A stretch of 64,000 bases of DNA, taken from positions 1 to 64,000 of the forward strand of contig NZ_JACYUY010000026.1 of NCBI RefSeq assembly GCF_014842025.1, read 5' to 3'. Below are positions 19,284 to 28,864 of the stretch, in pieces (position 1 is the first letter of the stretch; each line of letters starts with the position of its first letter). Under the pieces are notes generated by a model that saw only the letters and a list, made by a program, of their open reading frames with translations, was not told where the DNA came from and did no database searches. Origin of the DNA: Massilia sp. CFBP 13721 (GTDB taxonomy: Bacteria; Pseudomonadota; Gammaproteobacteria; Burkholderiales; Burkholderiaceae_D). A program made the position numbers and the translations under genes.

Positions 19284-21140
19284 CTATGGCAGCTCGCAGA
19301 GGCAGTGGGTAACCGCCGCAAACGGCTTTTTGCCGTCCGCCAGTTCCGACAACCAGCCCAGGTCTTTCGCCACGCCGGCCACGGCGGCGTTCGGGATCGC
19401 ATCGGGCAGCATGCCGAGTTTCACCTGGATGGTCATGGCCTGCGCCGCCGACACGCCGATCGCCGACAGCAAGCGCTCGAAGGTCGAACCCGGACGCTCG
19501 ACATAGGCGACGCGGAAGTCGTCACCGAGTTTCGCGCGCTTCGCTGCCGAGCGCAGCGCGTCGCCATAGCTGCCCAGGCGGTCGACCAGGCCGCGTTCCT
19601 TGGCCTGGGCGCCGGTCCAGACCCGGCCCTGGCCGACTTCGTCGATCTTCGCCGGGGTCGTCTTGCGCGCCGCCGCCGCGCGCGTGGTGAACTCGCGGTA
19701 GACGTTGTTGATGCTGGACTGGACCAGCTGGCCGAAGCGCGGATCGAGCGGGCGCAGCGGGTTGTAGGCGTCGGCCAGCCAGGTGGTGGTCACGCCGGCC
19801 GTGCGCACGCCCAGCTTGTCGGCCACCTTGTCGGCGGTCGGCAGGATGGCGAACACGCCGATCGAGCCGGTGATGGTGGACGGGTCGGCGATGACTTCGT
19901 CGGCCGCCATCGAGATCCAGTAGCCGCCCGAGGCGGCGACGTTGCCCATCGATACCACGACCGGCTTGCCGGCCGCACGCGTCAGTTCCAGTTCGCGCCG
20001 GATCAGTTCCGAGGCGTAGGCGCTGCCGCCGGGCGAATCGACGCGCAGCACCAGCGCCTTGACGGCATCGTCCTCGCGCGCGCGGCGGATCATGTTGGCG
20101 GTGGAGACGCCGCCGACCACGCCGGGGCCGCCCTGCCCGTCGACGATCTCGCCGGAAGCGACGACCACGCCGACCGCGTCGCCAAAGGCTTTTTGTGGAT
20201 TGCGCGCGAGGTAGTCGCCGAACGACACCTGGCGGAAGGTTTTGATCGATTCCTCGTACACACCGCGCTTGATCATCAGCGCGCGCACTTCGTCGCGGGT
20301 CTTGATGCCGTCGACGAATTTCAGGTTGAGCGCCACCTGCGCGGCGCTGCCGCCGGCCGCTTCCATCAGCTGCGGCAGCTGGTCGACGCTCTTTGCCACG
20401 GCGCCGGGCGCCAGCTTGCGGTTCTTCTCGATGCTGGCCGTGTAGCCCTGCCACAGCGCGCCATACAGGTAGGTGTCGGCCTCGATCGAGGCCTGCGACG
20501 GGCCATTGCTGATGAAGGGCTCGGCGGCGCTCTTGAATGTACCGACTTTCATCAGGTTGACCGTGACGCCCACCTTGTCGAGCGCATCGCGATAGTAATT
20601 GCGGTGCCTGCCGAAGCCCTGGATCATCACCATGCCCATCGGGTGCACATAGACTTCGCTGGCGTGCGAGGCCAGCAGGTAGCGCTTCTGGTCGAAGTTG
20701 CCGCCCCAGGCGACGACCGGCTTGCCGGCCGCCTTGACGCGGTCGATCGCGGCGCCGACCTCGTGCAGCATGGCCAGGCCGCCGCCATCGAGTTCGTCGA
20801 GCATCAGCAGTACGCTGCCGATGTGCTTGTCCTTGGCGGCGGCGTCGAGCACGACCAGCAGGTCGCGCAACTCGATCATGCGGCGCGTTTCGCCACCGAC
20901 GTTCGACAGCAAGGCATCGCGCAGGTCGCCGCTGTGCTGCTCGACCAGGTCGCCGCGAAGTTCCAGCACCAGCGCGGTTTTCGACACCAGCGGCTTGGCG
21001 CCGCCGCCGAAGATCGCCACCAGCAGCGCGATCACGATGACCAGGAACAGGGCGTTCAGCACGAAGCGGCGGGTGGCGTCCAGGCCGCGCCAGAACATGC
21101 CGATACCGCGGCGCAGGGAAGTCAAAGGCTTGAAGGACAT
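19284..21140 (-). CDS. sppA: Signal peptide peptidase SppA, 67K type
   Basis: 618 residues, the long double-domain SppA as in E. coli. A single N-terminal membrane anchor (about 27-45) is followed by two S49 domains facing the periplasm. The dyad residues are visible: general-base Lys203 in VGTFKSAAEPF in the first half and nucleophile Ser404 in NVAASGGYWIS in the second. It degrades signal peptides left in the inner membrane after secretion. A terminator follows the stop, and the sodium/solute symporter gene ends 22 nt upstream on the same strand, so the two may share a transcript. Confidence 0.93.
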   Translation of the reverse strand: MSFKPLTSLRRGIGMFWRGLDATRRFVLNALFLVIVIALLVAIFGGGAKPLVSKTALVLELRGDLVEQHSGDLRDALLSNVGGETRRMIELRDLLVVLDAAAKDKHIGSVLLMLDELDGGGLAMLHEVGAAIDRVKAAGKPVVAWGGNFDQKRYLLASHASEVYVHPMGMVMIQGFGRHRNYYRDALDKVGVTVNLMKVGTFKSAAEPFISNGPSQASIEADTYLYGALWQGYTASIEKNRKLAPGAVAKSVDQLPQLMEAAGGSAAQVALNLKFVDGIKTRDEVRALMIKRGVYEESIKTFRQVSFGDYLARNPQKAFGDAVGVVVASGEIVDGQGGPGVVGGVSTANMIRRAREDDAVKALVLRVDSPGGSAYASELIRRELELTRAAGKPVVVSMGNVAASGGYWISMAADEVIADPSTITGSIGVFAILPTADKVADKLGVRTAGVTTTWLADAYNPLRPLDPRFGQLVQSSINNVYREFTTRAAAARKTTPAKIDEVGQGRVWTGAQAKERGLVDRLGSYGDALRSAAKRAKLGDDFRVAYVERPGSTFERLLSAIGVSAAQAMTIQVKLGMLPDAIPNAAVAGVAKDLGWLSELADGKKPFAAVTHCLCELP

Positions 21141-21162
21141 CGGAACTCCAATGAGGGGAAGA

Positions 21163-22632
21163 TCAAACGGTCACGGCGAGTTTGCCCGCCGCTTCCTTGT
21201 GCGAAATCGCAAACAGGCCGGCGAATACGAGTATGCCATTGAGCATCAGCAGTTCAAGTCCCAGCCGATAGCTGCCAAGCAAATATTGCTGATTGAACTC
21301 AAGAACCGCGCAAAGAAGCGGCGCGCCGATCGTCACGAAGGGCACGAGGCGGTCGGTCAGGGTGCGCCTGGTCAGCATGCCGAAGGCGAACAGGCCAAGC
21401 AGCGGTCCATAGGTGTAGGCGGCCAGCTTCAGGATCACCACGATCATGCTCGGTTCGTCGATCCATTTAAAACCCAGCACCAGCACCAGGAACAGCAGCG
21501 CAAAGCCCAGGTGCACATGGCGGCGCAGGCGTTCCTGGCCAGCCTGGTCGAGGTCGGGGCGGCGCTTGATGCCGAGAATGTCGATGCAGAAGGTGGAGGT
21601 GAGCGCGGTGATGGCGCCGTCGGCGCTGGGGAACAGGGCCGACACCAGCGCGATCAGGAAGATGATCTGCACCGCGGCCGGCAGGTGGCCCATGACCACG
21701 GCCGGAAAGATCTTGTCGCCGGTGGCGGTGACGCCGGCCAGCGGCGCGTACAGGTACAGCAGGCCGCCCAGGAACAGGAATGACGACAGCACCACTACCA
21801 GCACCGCGGTCAGGCTCAGCAAGTTTTTTTGCGAGTCGGCCAGGGTTTTCACCGAGATCGTCTTTTGCATCATTTCCTGGTCCATGCCCGTCATCGTCAG
21901 CACGATGAAGATGCCGGCGACGAACTGCTTCCAGAAGAAGTTGGGACTGTCGAAGTCCCAGGTGAAGATGCGCGCCAGGTCCTGCGTCTGCATCGCGTTC
22001 AGGCTCTCGGGCACCGACATGCCCAGTTCGTTCAGCAGGAACCAGACGCAGGCGAACAGGCCGAACAGCATGCAGGTGGTTTGCAAGGTATCGGTCCAGA
22101 CGATGGTCTTCACGCCGCCCTGGTAGGTGTACATCAGGATCATGGCCAGGATCACGAGGGTGGTGGCCCAGAACGGGATGCCGAGGCTGTCGAGGATGAT
22201 GGCCTGGAGAATATTAACGACCAGGTACAGCCGCGCGGTCGAACCGAGCAGGCGCGAGATGATGAAGAAGCCGGCGCCGCTCTGGTAGGCGCGCCGCCCG
22301 AGGCGCACGTCGAGGTAGTGGTAGATAGAGGTCAGTTTCAGGCGGTAGTACAGCGGCAGCAGGATATAGGCCACGGCGATGTAGCCGAACACGTAGCCGA
22401 TCAGGATCTGGCCATAGCCGAAGGCATCCTTGCCGACGGCGCCGGGCACGCTAATAAAAGTAGCGCCCGAGAGCGTGGTGCCGACCATGCCGAAGGCGAC
22501 CAGCATCCAGTTGCTGCTCTTGTTACCGATGAAGAAGCTGTCGTTGTTGGCGTTGCGGGAAGTGGCCCAGGCCACGCCCAGCAGGAGCGCGAAATAGCCG
22601 ATGAGGATGCAGAAGAGGAGAACCGGGGACAT
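21163..22632 (-). CDS. Sodium:solute symporter family protein
   Basis: 489 residues with about 13 membrane helices of the SSS (LeuT-fold) family. Typical segments are GTTLSGATFISVPGAVG near residue 55, YHYLDVRLGRRAYQSGAGFFIISRLLGS near 105, and FPSADGAITALTSTFCIDILG near 330. It carries a small solute inward with Na+ across the inner membrane; the substrate is not predictable here. The ATG at 22632 opens the first helix (SPVLLFCILIGYFALLLG). No clear ribosome site precedes it. Confidence 0.87.
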   Translation of the reverse strand: MSPVLLFCILIGYFALLLGVAWATSRNANNDSFFIGNKSSNWMLVAFGMVGTTLSGATFISVPGAVGKDAFGYGQILIGYVFGYIAVAYILLPLYYRLKLTSIYHYLDVRLGRRAYQSGAGFFIISRLLGSTARLYLVVNILQAIILDSLGIPFWATTLVILAMILMYTYQGGVKTIVWTDTLQTTCMLFGLFACVWFLLNELGMSVPESLNAMQTQDLARIFTWDFDSPNFFWKQFVAGIFIVLTMTGMDQEMMQKTISVKTLADSQKNLLSLTAVLVVVLSSFLFLGGLLYLYAPLAGVTATGDKIFPAVVMGHLPAAVQIIFLIALVSALFPSADGAITALTSTFCIDILGIKRRPDLDQAGQERLRRHVHLGFALLFLVLVLGFKWIDEPSMIVVILKLAAYTYGPLLGLFAFGMLTRRTLTDRLVPFVTIGAPLLCAVLEFNQQYLLGSYRLGLELLMLNGILVFAGLFAISHKEAAGKLAVTV

Positions 22633-22791
22633 GTGTTTTTTGTTGGGTGGTGATGGTGCGCCCAGCAATATACACCCAGATGCCAGCGTGAGCCATCGGC
22701 GGTCGTACCATTGCGCATCCCATCGTGCGCAATATGGGGAACGCCGGTGCCGCGAATGGGATCAACGGCGCAAATGTGCGAATGATGAAAC

Positions 22792-22817
22792 CGCGTGGGC
22801 ACAAGTGCCCACCCTAC
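22792..22817. repeat. GTAG-headed REP-like element 4 (single hairpin)
   Basis: CGCGTGGGCACAAGTGCCCACCCTAC ends at 22817, 7 nt from the stop of the next minus-strand gene. It is the right-hand half-unit of the repeat pairs, with GGGCAC/GTGCCC as its stem. Confidence 0.65.
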
Positions 22818-22824
22818 AAAATCG

Positions 22825-23256
22825 TCAAGCCTCCTCGCCTTCCACTCGCTCGAACGGTCCGATGCACGCCTCCATCGTCTCGTCGCTGCACATCAGGAAC
22901 AGCGCGCCCGAGGGATGGAAGCGCAGGAAGTTGGTCGCCTTGGTGCCGACCTTGATGATCTCGCCGGAACAGTCCTGCTTGCCGTTGTCCTTGACGATGC
23001 GGTCCTCGAGCTTGTAGAAGCCGTTCTTGCTGGGCTGGTCGGGGATGCGGTATTCGCTTTCGGAGATTTCTTCCTTGCTCGTCACCAGGGTGGTGCCGTC
23101 GCCGCGGAAGCGGTAGGTTTCGACGCAGTGGAGTTCGGGCAGCGCCAGGCGCCAGATGCCGAGGATGGGGTGGTTCGTCGCAGGCGCCGGCGGAGCGGCC
23201 TGGACGATGGGTGTGAGGACGACGAGGGACAGCAGCAGCTTGGACAGCGCACGCAT
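22825..23256 (-). CDS. Hypothetical secreted protein
   Basis: 143 residues with a clear signal peptide (MRALSKLLLSLVVLTPIVQA) followed by a small soluble domain: GIWRLALPELHCVETYRFRGDG, then EYRIPD and a C-terminal half with a Cys pair (LFLMCSDETMEACIG). The pattern of IxGxW followed by YxFxxDGT resembles lipocalin-like secreted domains, but I do not recognise a named family. AAGGAG lies before the ATG at 23256, which decides the start. It follows no obvious partner gene. Confidence 0.72.
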   Translation of the reverse strand: MRALSKLLLSLVVLTPIVQAAPPAPATNHPILGIWRLALPELHCVETYRFRGDGTTLVTSKEEISESEYRIPDQPSKNGFYKLEDRIVKDNGKQDCSGEIIKVGTKATNFLRFHPSGALFLMCSDETMEACIGPFERVEGEEA

Positions 23257-23391
23257 GACAGCTCCTTTCACCACGGTTGTGATTCATCGGTTAGACCGCC
23301 GGCGCCGCACCCGGTTGCGGGTGCCGGTCGGCCCGGCCCGCCAGGGCCGGTATGCTGCTCAGTGCGTGCCCTCAGTGCTGCCCTTACTTGA

Positions 23392-24972
23392 CTATTGCCC
23401 TGCCTTCGGCTTGGCCGGACGGCGGCTGCGTGCGGCCGGCTTGCGTGCTGGGCCGGCCGCCGGCCGGTTCGACGCGCCGCGGCCGCCTTTGGCGCGCGCA
23501 TTACCGCGTTCGCCTGCGGCGACGTTGCCGTTGACGTCGTCGGGCAAGACATACTCGTTCTCGTCATCCTGCGCCAGTGCCGCCACCGGTGCCGCGACCT
23601 CGGCCACCGGCACCTCAGCGGGCGCCGGCTCAGCGGGCGCCGCCTCGGCTTCGGCCTGCGGCAGCCCGGGTGCGAGCGCGAGCGGCGCGGCTTCGGTCGC
23701 CGCCGCTTCCGGCGCGCCCTTCTTCGCCGCCGGCTTGCGCGGCGCGCGGCGGCGTTCCTTCTTGGCCGGCGCCGCCGCTTCCGGCACTTCCGCCGCTTCT
23801 GCCGGCGCAGGCGCGGCTTCCAGCACGGCCGGTTCGACCGCGGCCACCACTTCTTCCAGCGCAGCAGGCATCGGCCAGCGGTCGCCGGCCTCGTCCGCGG
23901 CCTGCTCGGCGGGCAGTGTCACCTCGACTGCTTCGGCTGCCTCGTCCGGCGTCACCGCCACGAACGGCGTGTCGCCGCGCGTGTTCTTGCGGCCACGTCC
24001 GCCGCGCGTGCGGCCCTTGCCCTTGCCCTCTTCCTTCGGCTCGGCTGCGGCCGGCGCTTCGTCGGTATCGGCGATCACGCTCGTCTGCGCGCCATCGAGG
24101 ATGGCCTCGGCGGCGCTTGCCCCCTCGGCCGGCGCCGCAGCATTCACGCCGCTGCTGCGGTAGACGTAGGTGCCGGACTTTTCGTCGCGGCCGAACTCGA
24201 ACAGGCCGCGGACCTGCGCTTCTTCGAGCAGGTTGCCGAAGGTGCGGAAGCCGTAATACACCTCGGAGAATTCGGGACGGCGGCGTTTCAGCGTGTCTTT
24301 CAGCAGCGAAGCCCAGATCTTGCCGGTGTCGCCGCGCTCGGAGACCAGCGCGTCGAAGGTCTCGACCACCATCTCCAGCGCCTGCGTCTTGCGCGCTTCG
24401 AGTTCTTCCTTGCGGCGGTCGTCGCCGGGGCGCTTGTTCTGCGGCGCCGACTTGCGCGCTTCCTGCACTTCCTTGCGCTTGGCGGCGGCGCGCGTCACTT
24501 CGCGCACCAGGTCGTCGTAGAAGATGAATTCGTCGCAGTTCGCCACCAGCAGGTCGGAGGTCGACTGCTTGACGCCCACGCCAATGACTTGCTTGTTATT
24601 CTCGCGCAGCTTGGAGACCAGCGGCGAAAAGTCGGAGTCGCCGCTGATGATCACGAAGGTGTTGACGTGCGACTTGGTGTAGCACAGGTCGAGCGCGTCG
24701 ACGACGAGGCGGATGTCGGCCGAATTCTTGCCCGACTGGCGCACGTGCGGGATTTCGATCAGTTCGAAGTTCGCTTCGTGCATCGTCGATTTGAAACCCT
24801 TGTAGCGCTCCCAGTCGCAATACGCCTTCTTGACGACGATGCTGCCCTTGAGCAGCAGGCGTTCGAGCACCGGCTTGATGTCGAATTTTTCGTAATTCGC
24901 GTCGCGCACGCCCAGTGCGACGTTTTCGAAGTCGCAGAACACCGCCATGCTGATGTTTTCGGATGAAGCCAT
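23392..24972 (-). CDS. NYN-domain / OST-HTH (LOTUS) predicted RNA-binding nuclease
   Basis: 526 residues. The N-terminal NYN (PIN-like) domain (about 8-155) shows the acidic cluster: Asp14 in FCDFENV, Asp86 in NSADIRLVVDALD, and Asp112/Asp114 in SGDSDFSPL. A charged linker (160-200) leads to a winged-helix OST-HTH/LOTUS domain (about 205-275, ending in FGRDEKSGTYVYR). The last 240 residues are low-complexity Ala/Glu/Pro stretches broken by basic patches (KGKGRTRGGRGRK, KKERRRAPRKPAAKKG), ending in an Arg/Lys-rich tail that probably binds nucleic acid. NYN-LOTUS proteins are thought to cleave or bind structured RNA; the bacterial target is not known. Confidence 0.85.
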   Translation of the reverse strand: MASSENISMAVFCDFENVALGVRDANYEKFDIKPVLERLLLKGSIVVKKAYCDWERYKGFKSTMHEANFELIEIPHVRQSGKNSADIRLVVDALDLCYTKSHVNTFVIISGDSDFSPLVSKLRENNKQVIGVGVKQSTSDLLVANCDEFIFYDDLVREVTRAAAKRKEVQEARKSAPQNKRPGDDRRKEELEARKTQALEMVVETFDALVSERGDTGKIWASLLKDTLKRRRPEFSEVYYGFRTFGNLLEEAQVRGLFEFGRDEKSGTYVYRSSGVNAAAPAEGASAAEAILDGAQTSVIADTDEAPAAAEPKEEGKGKGRTRGGRGRKNTRGDTPFVAVTPDEAAEAVEVTLPAEQAADEAGDRWPMPAALEEVVAAVEPAVLEAAPAPAEAAEVPEAAAPAKKERRRAPRKPAAKKGAPEAAATEAAPLALAPGLPQAEAEAAPAEPAPAEVPVAEVAAPVAALAQDDENEYVLPDDVNGNVAAGERGNARAKGGRGASNRPAAGPARKPAARSRRPAKPKAGQ

Positions 24973-25077
24973 AGTTTTTTATTTTCTGATGAGGAGACAG
25001 GTACCTGCCGGATTATACGCACAACCACTCGTGCGCCACGCGCAGGTGCGGTCGAGCCTGGCGATAGGGCTCCGCGG

Positions 25078-25497
25078 CTACAGCCGCGCCAGCGTGGCGG
25101 CGTCGGGAATGCCGTCGAAAAACTGGTCGAGGCAGGTCTGGAACACGGCTTCGTCGGGGGCGACGTCGCTGAACAGGGTCATCGAGGAATGGAACTTGCG
25201 GTCGTCGGGCGCATCGAAAATGGCGCCGATCTCCATGTCCCGGTGCAGCGATACCAGGCGCGCGCACTCGCGCAGGCGCGGCCCCAGCACCGGATGGGCA
25301 AGGTAGGCGGCGGCTTCGTCGCCGTCCGCGATCGCATAGGTGCGCGCCATCTCGCTCTGGCCGAGGCCGGCGATTTGCGGGAACACAAACCACATCCAGT
25401 GCGTGCGCTTGCGGCCCGTGCGCAGCTCGGCCAGGACGTCGGAATACACGGGGTCCTGGGCGTTGACGAAACGGTCGAGGTCGAAATCCTTGTCCAT
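25078..25497 (-). CDS. DUF1810 family protein
   Basis: 139 residues. It shows the DUF1810 pattern: DLDRFVNAQDPVYSDVLAELRTGRKRTHWMWFVFPQIAGLG at the N-terminus, then HPVLGPRLREC and DDRKFHSSMTLF. It is all-alpha and cytoplasmic with no signal or membrane segment. Function is unknown. The ATG at 25497 lies 60 nt from the divergent DUF3820 gene, so the two share a short promoter region. Confidence 0.88.
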   Translation of the reverse strand: MDKDFDLDRFVNAQDPVYSDVLAELRTGRKRTHWMWFVFPQIAGLGQSEMARTYAIADGDEAAAYLAHPVLGPRLRECARLVSLHRDMEIGAIFDAPDDRKFHSSMTLFSDVAPDEAVFQTCLDQFFDGIPDAATLARL

Positions 25498-25557
25498 GGC
25501 AGTTCCCCTTTCGCTTCATGCTACATCGTTCGACAGATTTGCTAAAGTGGCGCTACG

Positions 25558-25782
25558 ATGAAACCCGAACACCTGCAACTGCTGCTGACCCGCGACATGC
25601 CTTACGGGAAGTACGAAGGCCGGAAAATTGCCGACCTGCCCGGTCACTATCTCGGCTGGTTCGCACGCGAAGGCTTTCCGCGCGGCGAACTGGGCGAGTT
25701 GCTGGCCCTGATGTACGAGCTCGACCATAACGATTTGCGCGGCTTGCTCGACCCGCTGCGGCGCAGCCGGTCAGCCCGGTAA
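25558..25782 (+). CDS. DUF3820 family small protein
   Basis: 74 residues, MPYGKYEGRKIADLPGHYLGWFAREGFPRGELGELLALMYE, which is the DUF3820 signature (MPFGKYKGxxIxDLPxxYLxWF). The family is small, cytoplasmic and widely annotated only as hypothetical or as a putative quorum-sensing-regulated virulence factor. No partner gene is evident. The response regulator starts 95 nt downstream. Confidence 0.85.
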   Translation: MKPEHLQLLLTRDMPYGKYEGRKIADLPGHYLGWFAREGFPRGELGELLALMYELDHNDLRGLLDPLRRSRSAR

Positions 25783-25877
25783 GTAAGTCTGTCTTGTAGT
25801 TGATTCAAGCAACGAGTGGACGGGGTGCGCCCTGCCCTTTGGCCATCATCGGCCCACGCCACCGACATGGACAGCGC

Positions 25878-26267
25878 ATGCAAGCAGATCCCGCCCCTAG
25901 TGTTCTCGTTGTCGAGGACGACGACCATATTTCGCAGGTCCTGCGCTTCATGCTCGAACGCCAGGGTTACCAGGTCGTGCACATGGCCGACGGGCGCGCC
26001 GCCGTGCAGCACGTCGCGCAGGCGCCCCCGCCGGGACTGGTCCTGCTCGACGTGATGCTGCCGTATGTCGACGGCTTCGAAATCCTGCAGCGGATCCGCG
26101 CGACGCCAGCCTGGCGCGAGGTGCCGGTCCTGATGCTGACCGCGAAAAGCAGCGAGCACGACGCCGTGCGCGCACTCGACGCCGGCGCCAACGACTTCGT
26201 CACCAAGCCGTTCCAGCCGCAGGAATTGCTGGCGCGCGTGCGCCGCTACCTGCGCCCTGGTGGGTAA
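25878..26267 (+). CDS. Single-domain response regulator (CheY-like receiver)
   Basis: 129 residues, receiver domain only. The acidic pocket VVEDDD (about 11-16), the phospho-acceptor Asp58 in LVLLDVMLPYVDGFE, the switch Thr in MLTAKSSEHD and the Lys of FVTKPFQPQELL are all present. There is no output domain. The reading frame stays open further upstream, but the ATG at 25878 gives the standard receiver start. A large sensor kinase is encoded convergently at 26403-28730, so the pair may signal together, with output through protein contact. Confidence 0.85.
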   Translation: MQADPAPSVLVVEDDDHISQVLRFMLERQGYQVVHMADGRAAVQHVAQAPPPGLVLLDVMLPYVDGFEILQRIRATPAWREVPVLMLTAKSSEHDAVRALDAGANDFVTKPFQPQELLARVRRYLRPGG

Positions 26268-26283
26268 GCTGGCCGGCTCCGCC

Positions 26284-26403
26284 CCGCCCACGCGTTCAAC
26301 GGACGCCCGCTGCGACGCGCGGCTGATCGAACGCTGCTTGAACGCGTGGGCGGCGCACAGGCAGCCGATGATCATCGTCCACGGTAGAGCTGACCACCCT
26401 ACT
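26284..26403. repeat. GTAG-headed REP-like element 5 (diverged)
   Basis: CGCCCACGCGTTCAA (26285-26299) and TTGAACGCGTGGGCG (26338-26352) are exact inverted repeats, as in the inner halves of the other pairs. A CCACCCTAC end follows at 26395-26403. The left GTAG end is missing. It separates the convergent receiver and kinase genes and may serve as their shared end. Confidence 0.6.
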
Positions 26404-28730
26404 CATGTTGGCGCGAGCGGCAGGTCGACCCGGAACACGGTGCCGGCACCCGGCCGTGTCTCGAAGCTGATCTGGCCGCCGTGCTCCTCGACCAGGCTGC
26501 GTGCGATCGACAGGCCCAGGCCGGTACCGCCCTTCTGGCGCGTATCGGCGCCGTCGGCCTGGGCGAAGCGCTGGAACACGCGCGCCTGGAAGGCTTCCGG
26601 GATGCCGCTGCCCTGGTCGCGCACCGACAGGCGCGCGCCGCCGGCGTGCGCGCACAGCGCCAGCGTCACCGTGGCGCCGCGCGGCGAGAACTTGATCGCG
26701 TTCGACAGCAGGTTGGTCAGCACCTGCACCAGGCGGTCGTGGTCGATCGCGGCGCTCAAGCCGCGCGCGCCTTCCGCGCAGTCGAGCAGCAGGCGCACGC
26801 CCATCGGCGCCGCGTAGGCCTGCATGCCCGCCAGCGCATGCTCGGCCACCGGCAGCAGCGGCTGCGGATGGCGCGCGAACGCCATGCTGCCGGCTTCGAT
26901 CTTCTGCAGGTCGAGCACGTCGTTCACCAGGCGCACCAGGCGCTCGCAGCTGGCATGCGCGATCTCGACCAGGCCGGCAACGTCGGGCGGCAGTTCGCCG
27001 GCGATGCCGTCGGCCAGCATCGACAGCGAGGCGTAGATCGCGGTCAGCGGCGTGCGCAATTCGTGCGAGACGGTGGCGACGAACTCGCTCTTGAGCTGGT
27101 CGACTTTCCTGCGCTCGGAGATATCGTGCAGGAACACGGCAAAGAAGTTGCCGTCCGCACCGGTGACCAGGCCGGCCGTCATCTCGATCGGAAATTCGAC
27201 GCCGTGGCGGCTGATGACCAGCCGTTCCATGCGCCGCTCCAGGATCGGACTGTGGCCGGTGCTGCGCACCAGGTCGATCGCCTTCCAGGTGCTGGGGCGG
27301 AAGCGCTCGGGCACGATCAGTTCCGGCATCGGCCAGCCCAGCACCTCCGCGCGCTTCCAGCCGAACATGCGCTCGGCGGCGCTGTTCCAGTCGGTGACCA
27401 GCCCGCGCATGTCGACGCCGACAAAAGCATCCTGGGCCGCCTCGACGATGGCGCCGATGCGCTGTTCGCTGGCCTGCACCGCCGCCAGGGCGCGTTCGAG
27501 TTCGTGCGTGCGCGCCTCGACCCGGGCCTCGAGCGTCGCATTCGCGCCTTTCAGTTCGTGGCGGCGATGGCGCAGGTCGGTGATCAGGGCGTTCAGTGTC
27601 GCCGACAGGGTTTCGACTTCGACATAGCTGCCGGCGCCCGAGGCCAGCTGCAGGTTTTCGCCGCCGCGAATGCGTTCCGCCTCCTGCACCAGCCGTCCCA
27701 GCGGACGCGTGATGTAGCGCGCCAGGATCACGCCGACCAGCGAAAACACCAGCGCCAGGCCGATGCCGCTCCACAGCGCGCGCCGGCGCAGGGCTTCGGC
27801 CGGCGCGAATGCCTCGTGCTCCGCCTGGCGCACCAGCACGGTCCAGCCCAGGCCCGGATAATCGCCGAAACCGCGGCTGCGGCTGAAACCGACCAGGTAG
27901 GCAGTGCCGTCGGGCCAACGCTCGACCAGGTGGCCGGCATCCTGGCGCTGCGCCGCGCGCAGGCTGGGCAGGTCGAGTTTGGTGCCCTGCAGGCCGGCCG
28001 GGCCGAGCAGCACGTTGCCGTCCTCGCCGACGATCAGGGCGTCGACCTGGCCGCGCGTGGCCAGCGGCGCGATCACCGAGCGCTCGACCGCGCGCGCCCA
28101 CTGCCACGACAGGTGCGCGCCCAGCACGCCCAGGGTCTTGCCGTCGGCATCCTTCCACGGGAAGGCGACGTCGACGAAGCGGCGCGGCTCGCCCTCCTGC
28201 TGCGGCAGCAGTTTCGCCAGCAGCACGGCCTCGTGCACGTCGCCGACGTTGATGCCCTTGAGCGCATTGCGGAACCACGGCCGCTGCGACACGTCCGCGC
28301 CCTCGAGCAGGCCGCGCCCGGCCACCTGCACGCGACCGTCGAGGCCGGCCATGCCGATCCAGTCGTAATAGCCGTAGGATTGCTGGATGCTGTCGAGCGC
28401 GGCGCGGCGCTCCTCCATACCGCCGCGGCCGGGGGCCAGGTCGCGCCGCTGCGCCAGCAATTTGACCTCGCGGTAACGCTCGTACATGCCGCGGTCGAGC
28501 TTGTCGGTGGTTTGCAGGGCCAGTTCGCGCAGGCCCTGGCCGATGCTCTCTTTCACCTGGCGGGTGGCGGCGACGTCGGCCACTTCGACCAGCAGCACGG
28601 TCAGGAACAGCGACAGCAGGGAAAAGGCCAGCGCCAGCCAGGTGCCGAGGCCGCGCCGGGCCGGGCGGCGGGAAGTGTGCTCGAGGGGGCCAGGCTGTGC
28701 TGCGGAAAGCGGTTTCGGGGAACGGTCCAT
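26403..28730 (-). CDS. Membrane sensor histidine kinase (Cache-HAMP-PAS-HisKA-HATPase)
   Basis: About 775 residues. TM1 lies at about 32-52 and is followed by a large periplasmic sensor region of double-Cache type (about 55-310), TM2 (about 318-338, [20 protein letters not shown]) and HAMP. A coiled coil then leads to a PAS domain ([19 protein letters not shown]), HisKA with phospho-acceptor His556 in [10 protein letters not shown], and HATPase_c with N-box [13 protein letters not shown] and G-boxes DQGSGIPE and GTGLGLSIA. It senses an extracellular ligand and phosphorylates a response regulator, perhaps the convergent receiver protein. The start is uncertain between ATGs at 28775, 28736 and 28730; none has a strong ribosome site. 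Confidence 0.88.
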   Translation of the reverse strand: MDRSPKPLSAAQPGPLEHTSRRPARRGLGTWLALAFSLLSLFLTVLLVEVADVAATRQVKESIGQGLRELALQTTDKLDRGMYERYREVKLLAQRRDLAPGRGGMEERRAALDSIQQSYGYYDWIGMAGLDGRVQVAGRGLLEGADVSQRPWFRNALKGINVGDVHEAVLLAKLLPQQEGEPRRFVDVAFPWKDADGKTLGVLGAHLSWQWARAVERSVIAPLATRGQVDALIVGEDGNVLLGPAGLQGTKLDLPSLRAAQRQDAGHLVERWPDGTAYLVGFSRSRGFGDYPGLGWTVLVRQAEHEAFAPAEALRRRALWSGIGLALVFSLVGVILARYITRPLGRLVQEAERIRGGENLQLASGAGSYVEVETLSATLNALITDLRHRRHELKGANATLEARVEARTHELERALAAVQASEQRIGAIVEAAQDAFVGVDMRGLVTDWNSAAERMFGWKRAEVLGWPMPELIVPERFRPSTWKAIDLVRSTGHSPILERRMERLVISRHGVEFPIEMTAGLVTGADGNFFAVFLHDISERRKVDQLKSEFVATVSHELRTPLTAIYASLSMLADGIAGELPPDVAGLVEIAHASCERLVRLVNDVLDLQKIEAGSMAFARHPQPLLPVAEHALAGMQAYAAPMGVRLLLDCAEGARGLSAAIDHDRLVQVLTNLLSNAIKFSPRGATVTLALCAHAGGARLSVRDQGSGIPEAFQARVFQRFAQADGADTRQKGGTGLGLSIARSLVEEHGGQISFETRPGAGTVFRVDLPLAPT

Positions 28731-28864
28731 GGGCATCGGATGATTTCTTATGCCGCAAGAGTACCATGCAGCCATGCCGCGACGCCCAGGGCCGGCGCCG
28801 CGCGCACGGCCGTGGCCGATTTCTCTTATACTTACCGGTTACTCCAACCGCACCAGAGCACAGC

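Noticed and set aside
28776-28864. Possible FMN riboswitch before ribA
   Set aside because: The space between the divergent genes is only about 90 nt free and shows none of the conserved RFN element sequence.
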